DNA of 41,692 nt, taken from contig WQVM01000005.1 in NCBI GenBank assembly GCA_009783985.1, positions 1 through 41,692 of the forward strand, written 5' to 3'. The DNA is from Bacillota bacterium (GTDB lineage: Bacteria > Bacillota > Clostridia > Christensenellales > Pumilibacteraceae). Below, piece by piece: positions 21,471-30,784 of the stretch (within the stretch, counting starts at the first letter, position 1; every line of letters starts with the position of its first letter). Below the pieces are notes generated by a model, which saw only the letters and a list, made by a program, of their open reading frames with translations, was not told the DNA's origin and did not search any database. The position numbers were made by a program, and so were the translations under genes.

Positions 21471-21641
21471 CGTCTTTGCGAGCCGTCACAATAGCAGGGA
21501 ATAAGGAATTATTGTACGGCGAAGCAATCTAGTTAAGGAATAGACGGAAACATAGATAATGTACCCATATATCCTTAGCTAGATTGCTTCGCCGTAGATG
21601 CTTATCCTTATTATCTATTGTAGCGACGGCTCGCAAAGACG
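21471..21641. repeat. About 171-bp MITE-like hairpin with nested arms
   Basis: CGTCTTTGCGAGCCGTC (21471-21487)/GACGGCTCGCAAAGACG (21625-21641); TACGGCGAAGCAATCTAG (21515-21532)/CTAGATTGCTTCGCCGTA (21579-21596). Confidence 0.9.
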
Positions 21642-21724
21642 GTGACCGATGTAATGTTTTTATACAATTTTGCCAAAGTCCCCTATAGGGGCAACATATA
21701 ACAAATTTAAGGAGAAATAAAATA

Positions 21725-23011
21725 ATGTCTAACAAATACAAATTTGAAACTTTACAACTACATGCTGGACAAGAAGAGCCGGATGGTTCTACGGGTGCGC
21801 GTGCCGTACCTATTTATGCGACAACATCGTATGTTTTTGATGACTGCGATGATGCTGCGGGAAGATTCGCACTGGCAAAACCCGGCAATATATACACAAG
21901 ACTTATGAACCCGACTTCCGATGTCTTCGAAAAGCGTATCGCCGCATTGGAGGGCGGTGTTGCGGCTCTCGCGACTTCGTCGGGGTCGGCAGCGTGTGCA
22001 TACGCTATCCAAAACATCGCCATAGCAGGCGACCATATTGTATCGAGTAATTATATTTACGGCGGTACTTACAATTTGTTTGCTAATACGCTTAAAGAGC
22101 AAGGGATAGAGACTACATTTGTTAACGGCACCGACCCTAAAGATTTTGAAAAGGCTATTAAGAAAAATACAAAGGCGATTTTTGTGGAGAGTCTTTGCAA
22201 TCCTAACAGCGACATTGCCGATATCGAGAGTATCGCTAAAGTCGCACACAAAAACGGCATACCGCTTATAGTCGATAATACTCTTGCTACTCCTTATCTA
22301 ATAAGACCGATTGAGTACGGCGCAGATATTGTAGTGCATTCGGCAACTAAGTTTATCGGCGGACACGGCACGGTAATCGGTGGTGTTGTAGTTGATGCGG
22401 GTAAATTTGACTGGGCAAAAAGTGATAAATTCCCCGGGTTGAGTAAGCCTAACCCGAGTTATCACGGAGCGGTGTTTACTCAGGTTGTCGGCAATCTTGC
22501 ATACATTATCAAAATGAGGACAACCTTGATGAGAGATTCCGGCGCATGTATCAGCCCGTTCCATTCGTTCTTGTATTTGCAAGGGCTTGAGACATTGTCG
22601 CTAAGAATGGAAAGACATGTTTTTAATGCACTTAAGGTTGTTGAGTTTTTGGCAAAACATCCTAAAGTAGAAAAAGTCAATCACCCAAGCCTTAAAACAC
22701 ACAAAGATAATGCTCTGTACAAAAAATATTTCCCTAACGGAGCAGGCAGCATTTTCAGCTTTGATATTAAGGGTGATGCTAAGACGGCTAAGAAGTTTAT
22801 CGATAATCTTAAATTATTTTCGTTGCTTGCTAATATCGCCGATGTTAAATCGCTTGTAATTCATCCCGCGTCTACAACGCATTCTCAAATGAGTGAGAAA
22901 GAGCTATTAGGTGCTGGTATCAAGCCTAATACAGTCAGACTATCAATCGGCACGGAAAATATCGATGACATAATCGGAGACCTAAAAGCCGCTTTTGATG
23001 CGGTTAAGTAA
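21725..23011 (+). CDS. O-acetylhomoserine aminocarboxypropyltransferase/sulfhydrylase
   Basis: [56 protein letters not shown] (PLP lysine). Confidence 0.92.
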   Translation: MSNKYKFETLQLHAGQEEPDGSTGARAVPIYATTSYVFDDCDDAAGRFALAKPGNIYTRLMNPTSDVFEKRIAALEGGVAALATSSGSAACAYAIQNIAIAGDHIVSSNYIYGGTYNLFANTLKEQGIETTFVNGTDPKDFEKAIKKNTKAIFVESLCNPNSDIADIESIAKVAHKNGIPLIVDNTLATPYLIRPIEYGADIVVHSATKFIGGHGTVIGGVVVDAGKFDWAKSDKFPGLSKPNPSYHGAVFTQVVGNLAYIIKMRTTLMRDSGACISPFHSFLYLQGLETLSLRMERHVFNALKVVEFLAKHPKVEKVNHPSLKTHKDNALYKKYFPNGAGSIFSFDIKGDAKTAKKFIDNLKLFSLLANIADVKSLVIHPASTTHSQMSEKELLGAGIKPNTVRLSIGTENIDDIIGDLKAAFDAVK

Positions 23012-23101
23012 TGAACTCTCAAAAACACCCCTATAAATCGTTGCGTTTTGCAGGGTGTTTTTGATATAATACAGGAGTACTTCAAGGAGAAATAAATACA
23101 A

Positions 23102-23971
23102 ATGGCGACAGTTAAAAAAAGCAAAAGCATTGCCGATACCTTTAAGGGCGGCGTTATAATGGATGTAAGTAATCCCGAGCAGGCTAAGATTGCCCAAGAG
23201 GCGGGAGCGTGTGCGGTTATGGCACTTGAGCGTGTTCCTGCGGATATTAGAGCGGCGGGTGGGGTTTCTCGTATGAGCGACCCAAAAATGATTAAGAACA
23301 TTATGTCGGTGGTCAAAATCCCCGTTATGGCAAAATGCCGTATAGGACATATTACCGAGGCGAGAATCCTCGAGGCTATCGAGGTTGATTTTATAGACGA
23401 GAGCGAGGTGTTGTCACCTGCGGACGATAAGTATCATGTGGATAAGCGTAGCTTTAGCGTGCCTTTTGTTTGTGGTGCGAGAGATTTGGGCGAAGCGCTA
23501 AGACGCATACTTGAGGGTGCAGGTATGATACGGACTAAGGGCGAAGCAGGCACAGGCGATGTTGTACAAGCGGTGCGTCATATGCGCGCTATGCAAAGCC
23601 AAATGAGACAGCTGACTTCTATGAGTAAGGACGAGCTATACGACACAGCAAAAAATATGCAAGTGCCATATGAGCTAGTAGTCTATGTTGCCAAAAACGG
23701 CAAGCTACCCGTACCTAATTTTGCGGCAGGCGGTGTAGCAACTCCTGCAGACGCGGCTCTTATGATGCAGTTAGGGGCAGAGGGTGTTTTTGTCGGTTCG
23801 GGAATATTTAAGTCAGGCGACCCTATCAAGCGTGCTAAGGCAATAGTCAAAGCCGTAGCCAACTACAAAGATGCCAAAATCCTAGCCGAACTATCCGAAG
23901 ATTTGGGCGAGGCAATGGTCGGCATCAACGAAGAAGAAATCAAAGTAATTATGTCCGCAAGAGGACAGTAG
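23102..23971 (+). CDS. pdxS: Pyridoxal 5'-phosphate synthase subunit PdxS
   Basis: [66 protein letters not shown]. Confidence 0.95.
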   Translation: MATVKKSKSIADTFKGGVIMDVSNPEQAKIAQEAGACAVMALERVPADIRAAGGVSRMSDPKMIKNIMSVVKIPVMAKCRIGHITEARILEAIEVDFIDESEVLSPADDKYHVDKRSFSVPFVCGARDLGEALRRILEGAGMIRTKGEAGTGDVVQAVRHMRAMQSQMRQLTSMSKDELYDTAKNMQVPYELVVYVAKNGKLPVPNFAAGGVATPADAALMMQLGAEGVFVGSGIFKSGDPIKRAKAIVKAVANYKDAKILAELSEDLGEAMVGINEEEIKVIMSARGQ

Positions 23972-24089
23972 TTAGAAATAAGAAGTAAAAAGTAAAAGGT
24001 AAGAAGTAAAAAGTGCGGACTGAGAATTATAAGGTTATGCCGACGACACTTTTACTGCTTACCTTTTATTTTTTACTTTTACAAGGATT

Positions 24090-25094
24090 ATGACTAAAAA
24101 AATAAACTTTGACAATGCGGTTGTGCTTGCTCCGCTTGCGGGATTCACCGATGCGGCGCAGAGGCAAATAAGCTCTTTGCAGGGGGCTGATTGGTGTTAT
24201 ACCGAAATGGTCAGTGCAAAGGGACTTTTGTACGGCAATGAAAAAACCGCCGACTTACTGCTGACTCCGCCTGCTCAAAAAATTACGGCGGTGCAGTTGT
24301 TTGGTAGTGAACCTGATGTTTTTGGCGAGGTGCTAAGGAGTCACGAGGCTTTAGCACCTTTTGATATTGTGGACATCAATATGGGTTGCCCCGTGCAAAA
24401 AATCGTTAAGTCGGGCGAAGGGTCGGCATTATCAAAGGACATTAAGAGGGCAGGTGAGATTGTGGCCGCGTGCGTTAAGGCGGCAAAGGGCAGGATAGTC
24501 ACGGCAAAAATCCGTTCAGGTTGGGATGCGGACAGCATCAACGCTGTAGAGATGGCTAAGACACTAGAGGATAACGGAGTGCAGGCGGTGACTGTTCATG
24601 CGAGGACGAGGGAGCAGTTTTATACAGGTGAGTGCGATTATGCCTTGGTCTCCAAAGTAAAGCAGGCGGTCAAAATCCCTGTTTTGGTTAGCGGTGGCAT
24701 TGTTGATGTAGAGAGTTATGAGCGGATATGCAAGCAGACAGGGTGTAATGCCGTGATGATAGGGCGAGGAGCATTGGGGTCAAATGTGTTTGGGGAGATA
24801 AAAGAAACCCTTGCCCCCGTGCAATCTCATGTAAAGTGTTCTTCCCATGGGATTGCTTCGTCGGCTTCGCCTTCTCGCAATGACACGACTTGGAATGCGA
24901 GAGCCGAGTTTGCTAACCACCTCAAACTTATGGTAGAGTATTATGGCGAAAAGTATGCCGTCAGCAATATCCGCAAATTCGGTCCGTATTATTTTAGAAA
25001 AGTACCCAATACAAAGGAACTCAGAAACAACATCAACCTTGCCAAAACAACAGCAGAGATTTTTGGACTGTTGCAGGCTGATATTTCAAAGTGA
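24090..25094 (+). CDS. dus: tRNA-dihydrouridine synthase (DusB-like)
   Basis: VVLAPLAGFTDAAQRQI; VDINMGCPVQKIVKSGEGSAL; VTVHARTREQFYTG; MIGRGALG. Confidence 0.93.
   Translation: MTKKINFDNAVVLAPLAGFTDAAQRQISSLQGADWCYTEMVSAKGLLYGNEKTADLLLTPPAQKITAVQLFGSEPDVFGEVLRSHEALAPFDIVDINMGCPVQKIVKSGEGSALSKDIKRAGEIVAACVKAAKGRIVTAKIRSGWDADSINAVEMAKTLEDNGVQAVTVHARTREQFYTGECDYALVSKVKQAVKIPVLVSGGIVDVESYERICKQTGCNAVMIGRGALGSNVFGEIKETLAPVQSHVKCSSHGIASSASPSRNDTTWNARAEFANHLKLMVEYYGEKYAVSNIRKFGPYYFRKVPNTKELRNNINLAKTTAEIFGLLQADISK
24821..24886. repeat. Partial copy of the GTCATTGCGAG-type palindromic element inside the dus coding sequence
   Basis: GCAATCTCATGTAAAGTGTTCTtCCCATGGGATTGCTTCG...CTCGCAATGACAC closely matches the right half of 26278-26392. 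Confidence 0.9.
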
Positions 25095-25176
25095 TGATTT
25101 TTTAGTATGGGTAGGAAGCTACCAATCCATTCGAATAACAATCCGTAACTAATCACTACAAGGGCATATATTTTGC

Positions 25177-25427
25177 TTGCAAATAATTTTTGAGTGTGTT
25201 ATAATTCATAAGCTATTGAAAAATCAGTAGCAGAACCACCTTGCTCGTTGAGGACAAGTTCTCAATCGGCCGAGACAAGACTGAGAGAGGCGGCGTCAGT
25301 GACGATAAAAGCAGGCGAAGGGGCGCGGGAATGTATACTGATATACATGACCAAGCCGCAAGCTCTGATTTTAGCGGCAATCACGCAGCAAACTCGCAGT
25401 CGCAAAGACCATAAGGAGGTAGAAAAC
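25177..25427 (+). promoter_or_regulatory. Promoter and long structured 5' leader of the rpsF-ssb-rpsR operon
   Basis: TTGCAA, 17-bp spacer, TATAAT; then about 215 nt before rpsF with potential hairpins such as CGTC-agt-GACG and GTATactgATAC. Confidence 0.45.
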
Positions 25428-25709
25428 ATGAATAAGTACGAAGTTTTGTATATCATCAAGACGGGGCTTGACGAGGCTAAGAAAGAAGCGCTTGTTGAGC
25501 GTTTTGCCACGCTTGCCAAAGAAGCAAGTAAAGTAGAGCCGACCATCAACAAATGGGGTAATAGGCGTTTTGCATATCCGATTGATTACAAAAATGACGG
25601 TTATTATGTGCTTATGAATTTTGAATCGGAACCTGATTTCCCGCGTGAACTTGAGCGGCAAATGAGGATTACGGACGAAATCGTAAGATTCATGGTAGTT
25701 AGGAAATAA
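25428..25709 (+). CDS. rpsF: 30S ribosomal protein S6
   Basis: MNKYEVLYIIKTGLDEAKKEALVERFATLAKE...WGNRRFAYPIDYKNDGYYVLMNF; preceded by AAGGAGG. Confidence 0.93.
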   Translation: MNKYEVLYIIKTGLDEAKKEALVERFATLAKEASKVEPTINKWGNRRFAYPIDYKNDGYYVLMNFESEPDFPRELERQMRITDEIVRFMVVRK

Positions 25710-25799
25710 GCTAATTATAAGTTATAAGTTATAAATTATAAATTGAGGTGTTAGCTTATATTATATTGGAAAGAGAGTTAAAAACAGGAGTAAGGACAA

Positions 25800-26216
25800 A
25801 TGAATAAAGTAATATTGATAGGAAATTTAACAAGAGACCCGGAACTAACCACGACATCAGGCGGAGTAGCGTTATGCAAATTCGCTATTGCAGTATCTCG
25901 TAGTTATACTAACAGCAACGGCGAGCGTGAGGCAGACTTTTTTAATGTTGTGTGCTGGAGAGGGCTTGCAGAGAATGTCGCTAAGTATTTAACTAAAGGT
26001 AAAAAAGTTGGTATTTGCGGAAGTATTCAGACTCGCACATATGACGCACAAGACGGAACAAGACGCTATGCGATTGACATTGCGGCTGACGATGTGGAGT
26101 TTTTGTCTCCGGGACCGAATACTCAAGGTAACGGCGGATACAGTGCGGCTCCGTCAGGTGCGGGTGCAAAAAGCGATGAGTTAGTTCCCGTTAGTGATGA
26201 TGAATTACCGTTCTAA
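25800..26216 (+). CDS. ssb: Single-stranded DNA-binding protein
   Basis: MNKVILIGNLTRDPELTTTSGGVALCKFAIAVSR; acidic tail DDELPF. Confidence 0.95.
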   Translation: MNKVILIGNLTRDPELTTTSGGVALCKFAIAVSRSYTNSNGEREADFFNVVCWRGLAENVAKYLTKGKKVGICGSIQTRTYDAQDGTRRYAIDIAADDVEFLSPGPNTQGNGGYSAAPSGAGAKSDELVPVSDDELPF

Positions 26217-26277
26217 TCTCAAATAATAGTTAGCGGTTAAGTGTTTAGAGTTTAGTAGTTTGTGGAAAGAATATATG

Positions 26278-26392
26278 GTCATTGCGAGGAGCGTTAGCGA
26301 CCCATTCGGCAAAGCTCAGGGCAGGCTCCGCAATCCCATGTAAAGTGTTCTATTCGTGGGATTGCTTCGGAGCTTATGCTCCTCGCAATGAC
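26278..26392. repeat. Complete 115-bp palindromic element (GTCATTGCGAGGAGC termini)
   Basis: 15-bp perfect terminal inverted repeat GTCATTGCGAGGAGC/GCTCCTCGCAATGAC and internal GCAATCCCA/TGGGATTGC stem. Confidence 0.9.
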
Positions 26393-26457
26393 ACTTAATA
26401 CGACTAAAAATAAGAAAAACAACTAAGACAAGAAATAAAATAAGGAGTAAGAATAAA

Positions 26458-26769
26458 ATGCCAGAAAAGAAAAAAACAGGTCCCGCCGGTCAAGGCGGCG
26501 GTAATAATTATAATCCAAACAGTATCGGCGATGACAAAATGAAAAAGCCGAAGCGTCCTCAAAAAAAGAAAGTTTGCGAATTTTGCAAAGAGCATCATAA
26601 GGGCGAGATTGACTACAAAGAGTTTGGAAAACTTAAAAGATATGTCACCGAAAAGGGTAAGATTATACCCCGCCGTATGAGCGGAACTTGCGCGGGACAT
26701 CAAAGACAGCTTATCACAGCAATCAAAAGAGCGCGTGTGATGGCATTGCTTGCATTCAAAGCAGAATAA
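26458..26769 (+). CDS. rpsR: 30S ribosomal protein S18
   Basis: [62 protein letters not shown]. Confidence 0.93.
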   Translation: MPEKKKTGPAGQGGGNNYNPNSIGDDKMKKPKRPQKKKVCEFCKEHHKGEIDYKEFGKLKRYVTEKGKIIPRRMSGTCAGHQRQLITAIKRARVMALLAFKAE

Positions 26770-26774
26770 TAAGG

Positions 26775-26870
26775 GAGTAACGCATAATGCATAACGCAAA
26801 ACGCATAATGATGGTCTAAAAAATATTCTTAGCAGTCATTATGCGTTATGCGTTGTGCATTATGCATTTT
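26775..26870. repeat. Inverted pair of CATAACG/CATAATG short tandem repeats ending 8 bp before an ABC-F start codon
   Basis: taacgcataatgcataacgcaaaacgcataatg ... cattatgcgttatgcgttgtgcattatgcat. Confidence 0.85.
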
Positions 26871-26877
26871 TTATTTT

Positions 26878-28452
26878 ATGTTACAAGTCACAGATGTTAC
26901 ATTGCAGTTTGGGTCAAGGGTATTATTTGACAGAGTAAACCTTAGTTTTACCAGCGGCAATTGTTATGGGGTTATCGGTGCTAACGGGGCGGGTAAGTCA
27001 ACTTTTCTAAAGGTTCTTAGCGGAGAGTTAGAGCCTAACAAAGGTGATGTTTCGCTCAAAAAAAACACCCGTATGAGTGTGCTTGCACAAAATCAAAACG
27101 CTTTTGACGAGCATACAGTTTTGCGCACCGTGCTTATGGGGCATAAAAGACTTATTGATGTAAAGGATGCTATGGATGCACTTTACGCCAAACCTGATTT
27201 TAGTGATGAGGACGGTAATAAAGTAAGCGAATTAGGAGAGGAGTTTGCCGAGCTTGGCGGCTGGGAGGCTGATTCCGAGGCGGAGAGTTTGCTTGATAAT
27301 CTAAAAGTGCCTAAAGAACTTTTTGAAGTCAAGATGTCCGATGTTGACCCTAAGGTTAAGGTTAAGGTGCTTTTGGCACAGGCGTTATTCGGCAGTCCCG
27401 ATGTTATGTTGCTTGACGAGCCTACCAACAACCTTGACGCAAAAAGTGTTAATTGGCTCGAAAACTACTTAATGGGTCTTGATAATACTATTATAATAGT
27501 TTCGCATAACAGGCACTTTCTTAATAAGGTGTGTACGCATATTTGCGATGTGGATTTTAAGGAAATCAATGTTTTTGTCGGCAACTATGATTTTTGGTAC
27601 GAGACAAGCCAACTTATTGCGCGGCAAGCAAAGGAACAAAATAAAAAAGCCGAGGCGAGAGCCAAAGAACTTGCTGACTTTATTGCGAGGTTTAGTGCAA
27701 ACGCCGCCCGAAGTAAGCAAGCAACAAGCCGTAAAAAAGAACTCGAAAAACTTAAACTTGAGGACATCAAGCCCAGTACCCGCAAATATCCGTATATAGA
27801 CTTTAAGCCTGACAGAGAACCGGGTAATGATATTCTTACGGTTGAGGGACTGACGCTTGACGGATATTTTAGTGATGTCAGCTTTATTGTAGGACGAGAG
27901 GATAAGATAGCTTTTTTGTGCAGTAACGGACTTGTTGTAACAGAATTGTTTAATGTAATAGCCGGTATCAAAAAACCGACTAAAGGCACGGTTAAGTGGG
28001 GGACGACAATTACATCAGGTTACTTGCCGCTTAACAACGACAACTTTTTTGATAAATGCAGTCTTAAACTTACCGAGTGGCTAGGGCAATTTAGCAAGGA
28101 TAATACTGAGATTTATCTGCGTTCATGGCTAGGTCGTATGCTTTTTAGCGGTGAAGAAGCGCTCAAAAAGGCGAGTGTGTTGTCGGGAGGAGAAAAGGTG
28201 CGTTGTATGCTTGCCCGGTGTATGCTGGCAGGAGCTAACTTTTTGATAATGGACGAACCTACTAACCACCTTGATTTGGAGGCGATTACCGCGCTTAATA
28301 AGGGAATGACCGCTTTTAAGGGTGCTATGCTTTTTACCACACACGACCACGAGATTATGAATACAGTTGCCAACCGTATTATAGAAATCGACGGCGGTAA
28401 AAAAGTGTATGATAAGATAATAGGATATGACGAGTATCTTGATAAGAATTAG
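26878..28452 (+). CDS. ABC-F family ATPase
   Basis: GVIGANGAGKSTFLKVLSGELEPNKG; LLDEPTNNLDAKSVNWLENYL; second ABC domain VLSGGEKVRCMLARCMLAGANFLIMDEPTNHLDLEAITALNKG. Confidence 0.92.
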   Translation: MLQVTDVTLQFGSRVLFDRVNLSFTSGNCYGVIGANGAGKSTFLKVLSGELEPNKGDVSLKKNTRMSVLAQNQNAFDEHTVLRTVLMGHKRLIDVKDAMDALYAKPDFSDEDGNKVSELGEEFAELGGWEADSEAESLLDNLKVPKELFEVKMSDVDPKVKVKVLLAQALFGSPDVMLLDEPTNNLDAKSVNWLENYLMGLDNTIIIVSHNRHFLNKVCTHICDVDFKEINVFVGNYDFWYETSQLIARQAKEQNKKAEARAKELADFIARFSANAARSKQATSRKKELEKLKLEDIKPSTRKYPYIDFKPDREPGNDILTVEGLTLDGYFSDVSFIVGREDKIAFLCSNGLVVTELFNVIAGIKKPTKGTVKWGTTITSGYLPLNNDNFFDKCSLKLTEWLGQFSKDNTEIYLRSWLGRMLFSGEEALKKASVLSGGEKVRCMLARCMLAGANFLIMDEPTNHLDLEAITALNKGMTAFKGAMLFTTHDHEIMNTVANRIIEIDGGKKVYDKIIGYDEYLDKN

Positions 28453-28465
28453 TAGAGATACAAAT

Positions 28466-28513
28466 ACAAAAAACGGACATCAAAACATTGTTGCAAGATG
28501 TCCGTTTTTTTTG
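28466..28513 (+). terminator. Intrinsic terminator
   Basis: ACGGACATC ... GATGTCCGT followed by a T tract. Confidence 0.85.
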
Positions 28514-28542
28514 TTGTGTGGCAGTGAGTGGCAAGGTTGTCT

Positions 28543-28860
28543 TGTAGGGGCGGGCATCGACCGCCCGAATAGTAATTATCCTTATTATGTTTTATAAGGT
28601 CAAGTATTCGGGCGAGCAGTGCTTGCCCCTACCTGTGTCCAAACTATACCTGCCTACCCAACGGCAATCGTATCCCTTCGTAGGGGCGGATCGCCATCCG
28701 CCCAAATTAACCCTTATACTACAACATTGATTTTTACCATTCGGGCGGTCGTGGACACCCGCCCCTACCTGTGTCCCTACTGCACCTGTCCACACAATGA
28801 GACACTCGTACACCTAAATCGTAGGGGACGCCGTCTTCGGCGTCCCGAATAACAATTATT
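28543..28860. repeat. Cluster of five GTAGGGG palindromic repeats in both orientations
   Basis: Copies near 28543, 28600, 28679, 28735 and 28819; last copy GGGACGCCGTCTTCGGCGTCCC followed by GAATAACAATTATTCG. Confidence 0.85.
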
Positions 28861-28960
28861 CGTAGCATCCCAAAAAAAACTTATGCATAAATTTTGCAAA
28901 AACCTCTTTACATTTATATTGTTTTGTGATACAATGGCGAGTAAGGAGGTTTTTCTTATT

Positions 28961-30655
28961 ATGAAGAAAAAGCTATTATCAATTTTGATTATCATATCGA
29001 TGTTCGCAGGAGTAGGACTTTTTGCCACTGCGTGTGGCGGAAATGGCACACCTACACCACGATACACAGTAACAATAGTAGACCCACCCGCAGGAATAAC
29101 TAATTTTACTGTTATGGACGGTGAGACTAGGATTGAGAGCGGAACACAAGTAACATCAGGAACAGTGCTTACGATTAACTGGGAAAGTGATGTTAGAGTG
29201 GTATTGAATATTAACGGAGAGCAATTTGTTCCGGCAAATCTGCCGCACACTCATATAGTAACCGGAGCTACGGCAATAGCGTTGACTCATTATGCTTGGA
29301 TAAGAGATGTTGCTAGTCTTAGTAATATGTCAATGAGTGGTACTTATAGACTTGGTGCTAATCTAACCCTTACAGACTGGACACCGATAGGCACAACAGC
29401 AAATCCTTTTACTGGTAGATTGTTTGCAGAGTTAGACGCTAGTGGTCAACCAGAATACACAATTGCTTCGCTAGAAATTTTGGAGACATATGCAGTCGGT
29501 GACTTGCATTTTGCCGCACTTATAGGCGTTAATGCCGGTACGGTCAGAAACATTCATATCGAAGAACTTAATATAGATATAGATGTTGATACGCTTATGC
29601 CAAACGGACGAGTTTTTGTTGGCGGAATTGCGGGCTTCAATGACGGCGAAATCATCAATGCTTATATAAAAGGCGAAATAAATGCCGTTGCTTCAAACGG
29701 TGGTATTATGGCAGGTTTAGTTGTGGGTCATAATACAGGTGCGGATGCTATAATCAAGGATTCTGTAGTAAGCGGTTCAATCAAAGTAGAGCATATCGGT
29801 AATGATGACAATCCTATTTTGAGTGCAAGTAACCGTGTTGGGGGTCTTGTGGGCTTGTTAAGCGACGAAGCTACGGTTTTGAGAAGTGCGGCACATGTAG
29901 ATGTTAGTGTAAAAGTCGGAAATGTTTATGGCAATGACAACATTTCTTCAGGATCTTCTAATGCGGCGGGACTTGTAGGACATATTGATTCTAGTGCTAC
30001 CATTAGACAAAGTTTTGCCACAGGCGATGCTATAATAATAAGTTATCGTGAGACTTCTTACGCAGCAGGGTTAGTTGGCAATATCTCTGTTGGGGCAGAC
30101 GATGTCGTCAGAATTATCGAAACCTTTGCTATAGGCAATGCAACGGCGACAGCTAATGGCGGAAACGCATATGTTGCTGGCTTGATTGGGCGAATAGACG
30201 ATAGATTAAATATGGATATTTATATACGAGATTCTTACGCTACGGGCAACGCTCAAATTAAAAGTACGATTACTTATGGGGACAACAATCACTATGTTGG
30301 AGGACTTATTGGTAGAGCAGATGCACGGGCGGGTGGGGTAATTTGGATTGAGAACTGCGTTGCCACCGGAGATGTTAGAGGTTCAAGTTTCTCTACTACT
30401 AATGATAATTTTGCTAATTTCCTTGTTGGCAGATTTCAAGGCAGTGGTGCTAGCCGTGTAGCAATTAATAACTACACTCGTTATGGTTCTGTGTTAGAGG
30501 GGTTAGATGATGGTGATAATGAACGCCTTATAGGTATTCGCACGAGTATTGACCTTCTAACCGATTACGAATGGCAACTAGGCAATTTAGGTTGGGATCC
30601 GCTTGTGTGGACTTTTGTTGACGGATATTTTCCGACCCTTACTTGGAGTGTCTAG
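28961..30655 (+). CDS. Lipoprotein with GLUG-like repeats
   Basis: Signal MKKKLLSILIIISMFAGVGLFATAC; repeated GGIAGFNDGEI-, GLVGHIDSSATI-, GLIGRID-type units; preceded by TAAGGAGG. Confidence 0.75.
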   Translation: MKKKLLSILIIISMFAGVGLFATACGGNGTPTPRYTVTIVDPPAGITNFTVMDGETRIESGTQVTSGTVLTINWESDVRVVLNINGEQFVPANLPHTHIVTGATAIALTHYAWIRDVASLSNMSMSGTYRLGANLTLTDWTPIGTTANPFTGRLFAELDASGQPEYTIASLEILETYAVGDLHFAALIGVNAGTVRNIHIEELNIDIDVDTLMPNGRVFVGGIAGFNDGEIINAYIKGEINAVASNGGIMAGLVVGHNTGADAIIKDSVVSGSIKVEHIGNDDNPILSASNRVGGLVGLLSDEATVLRSAAHVDVSVKVGNVYGNDNISSGSSNAAGLVGHIDSSATIRQSFATGDAIIISYRETSYAAGLVGNISVGADDVVRIIETFAIGNATATANGGNAYVAGLIGRIDDRLNMDIYIRDSYATGNAQIKSTITYGDNNHYVGGLIGRADARAGGVIWIENCVATGDVRGSSFSTTNDNFANFLVGRFQGSGASRVAINNYTRYGSVLEGLDDGDNERLIGIRTSIDLLTDYEWQLGNLGWDPLVWTFVDGYFPTLTWSV

Positions 30656-30672
30656 TAGCAAATAATAGAATA

Positions 30673-30719
30673 CAAAAAAAACGGACATCGTGGTTTTTGC
30701 TTGATGTCCGTTTTTTTGT
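30673..30719. terminator. Intrinsic terminator
   Basis: ACGGACATC...GATGTCCGT with flanking A and T tracts. Confidence 0.85.
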
Positions 30720-30784
30720 TGTGCAATTAAGTCATTAGAATTGTTGCGAAATAGAGTAGTTGCAAAAATATTAAATCCACTACA

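Noticed and set aside
25248-25427. N-terminal extension of rpsF in the ORF track (MRTSSQSAETRL...)
   Set aside because: The ribosome-binding site AAGGAGG and conserved S6 start MNKYEV are at 25428; the upstream sequence is leader.
28619-28852. 77-aa ORF
   Set aside because: Made of five intergenic palindromic repeats.
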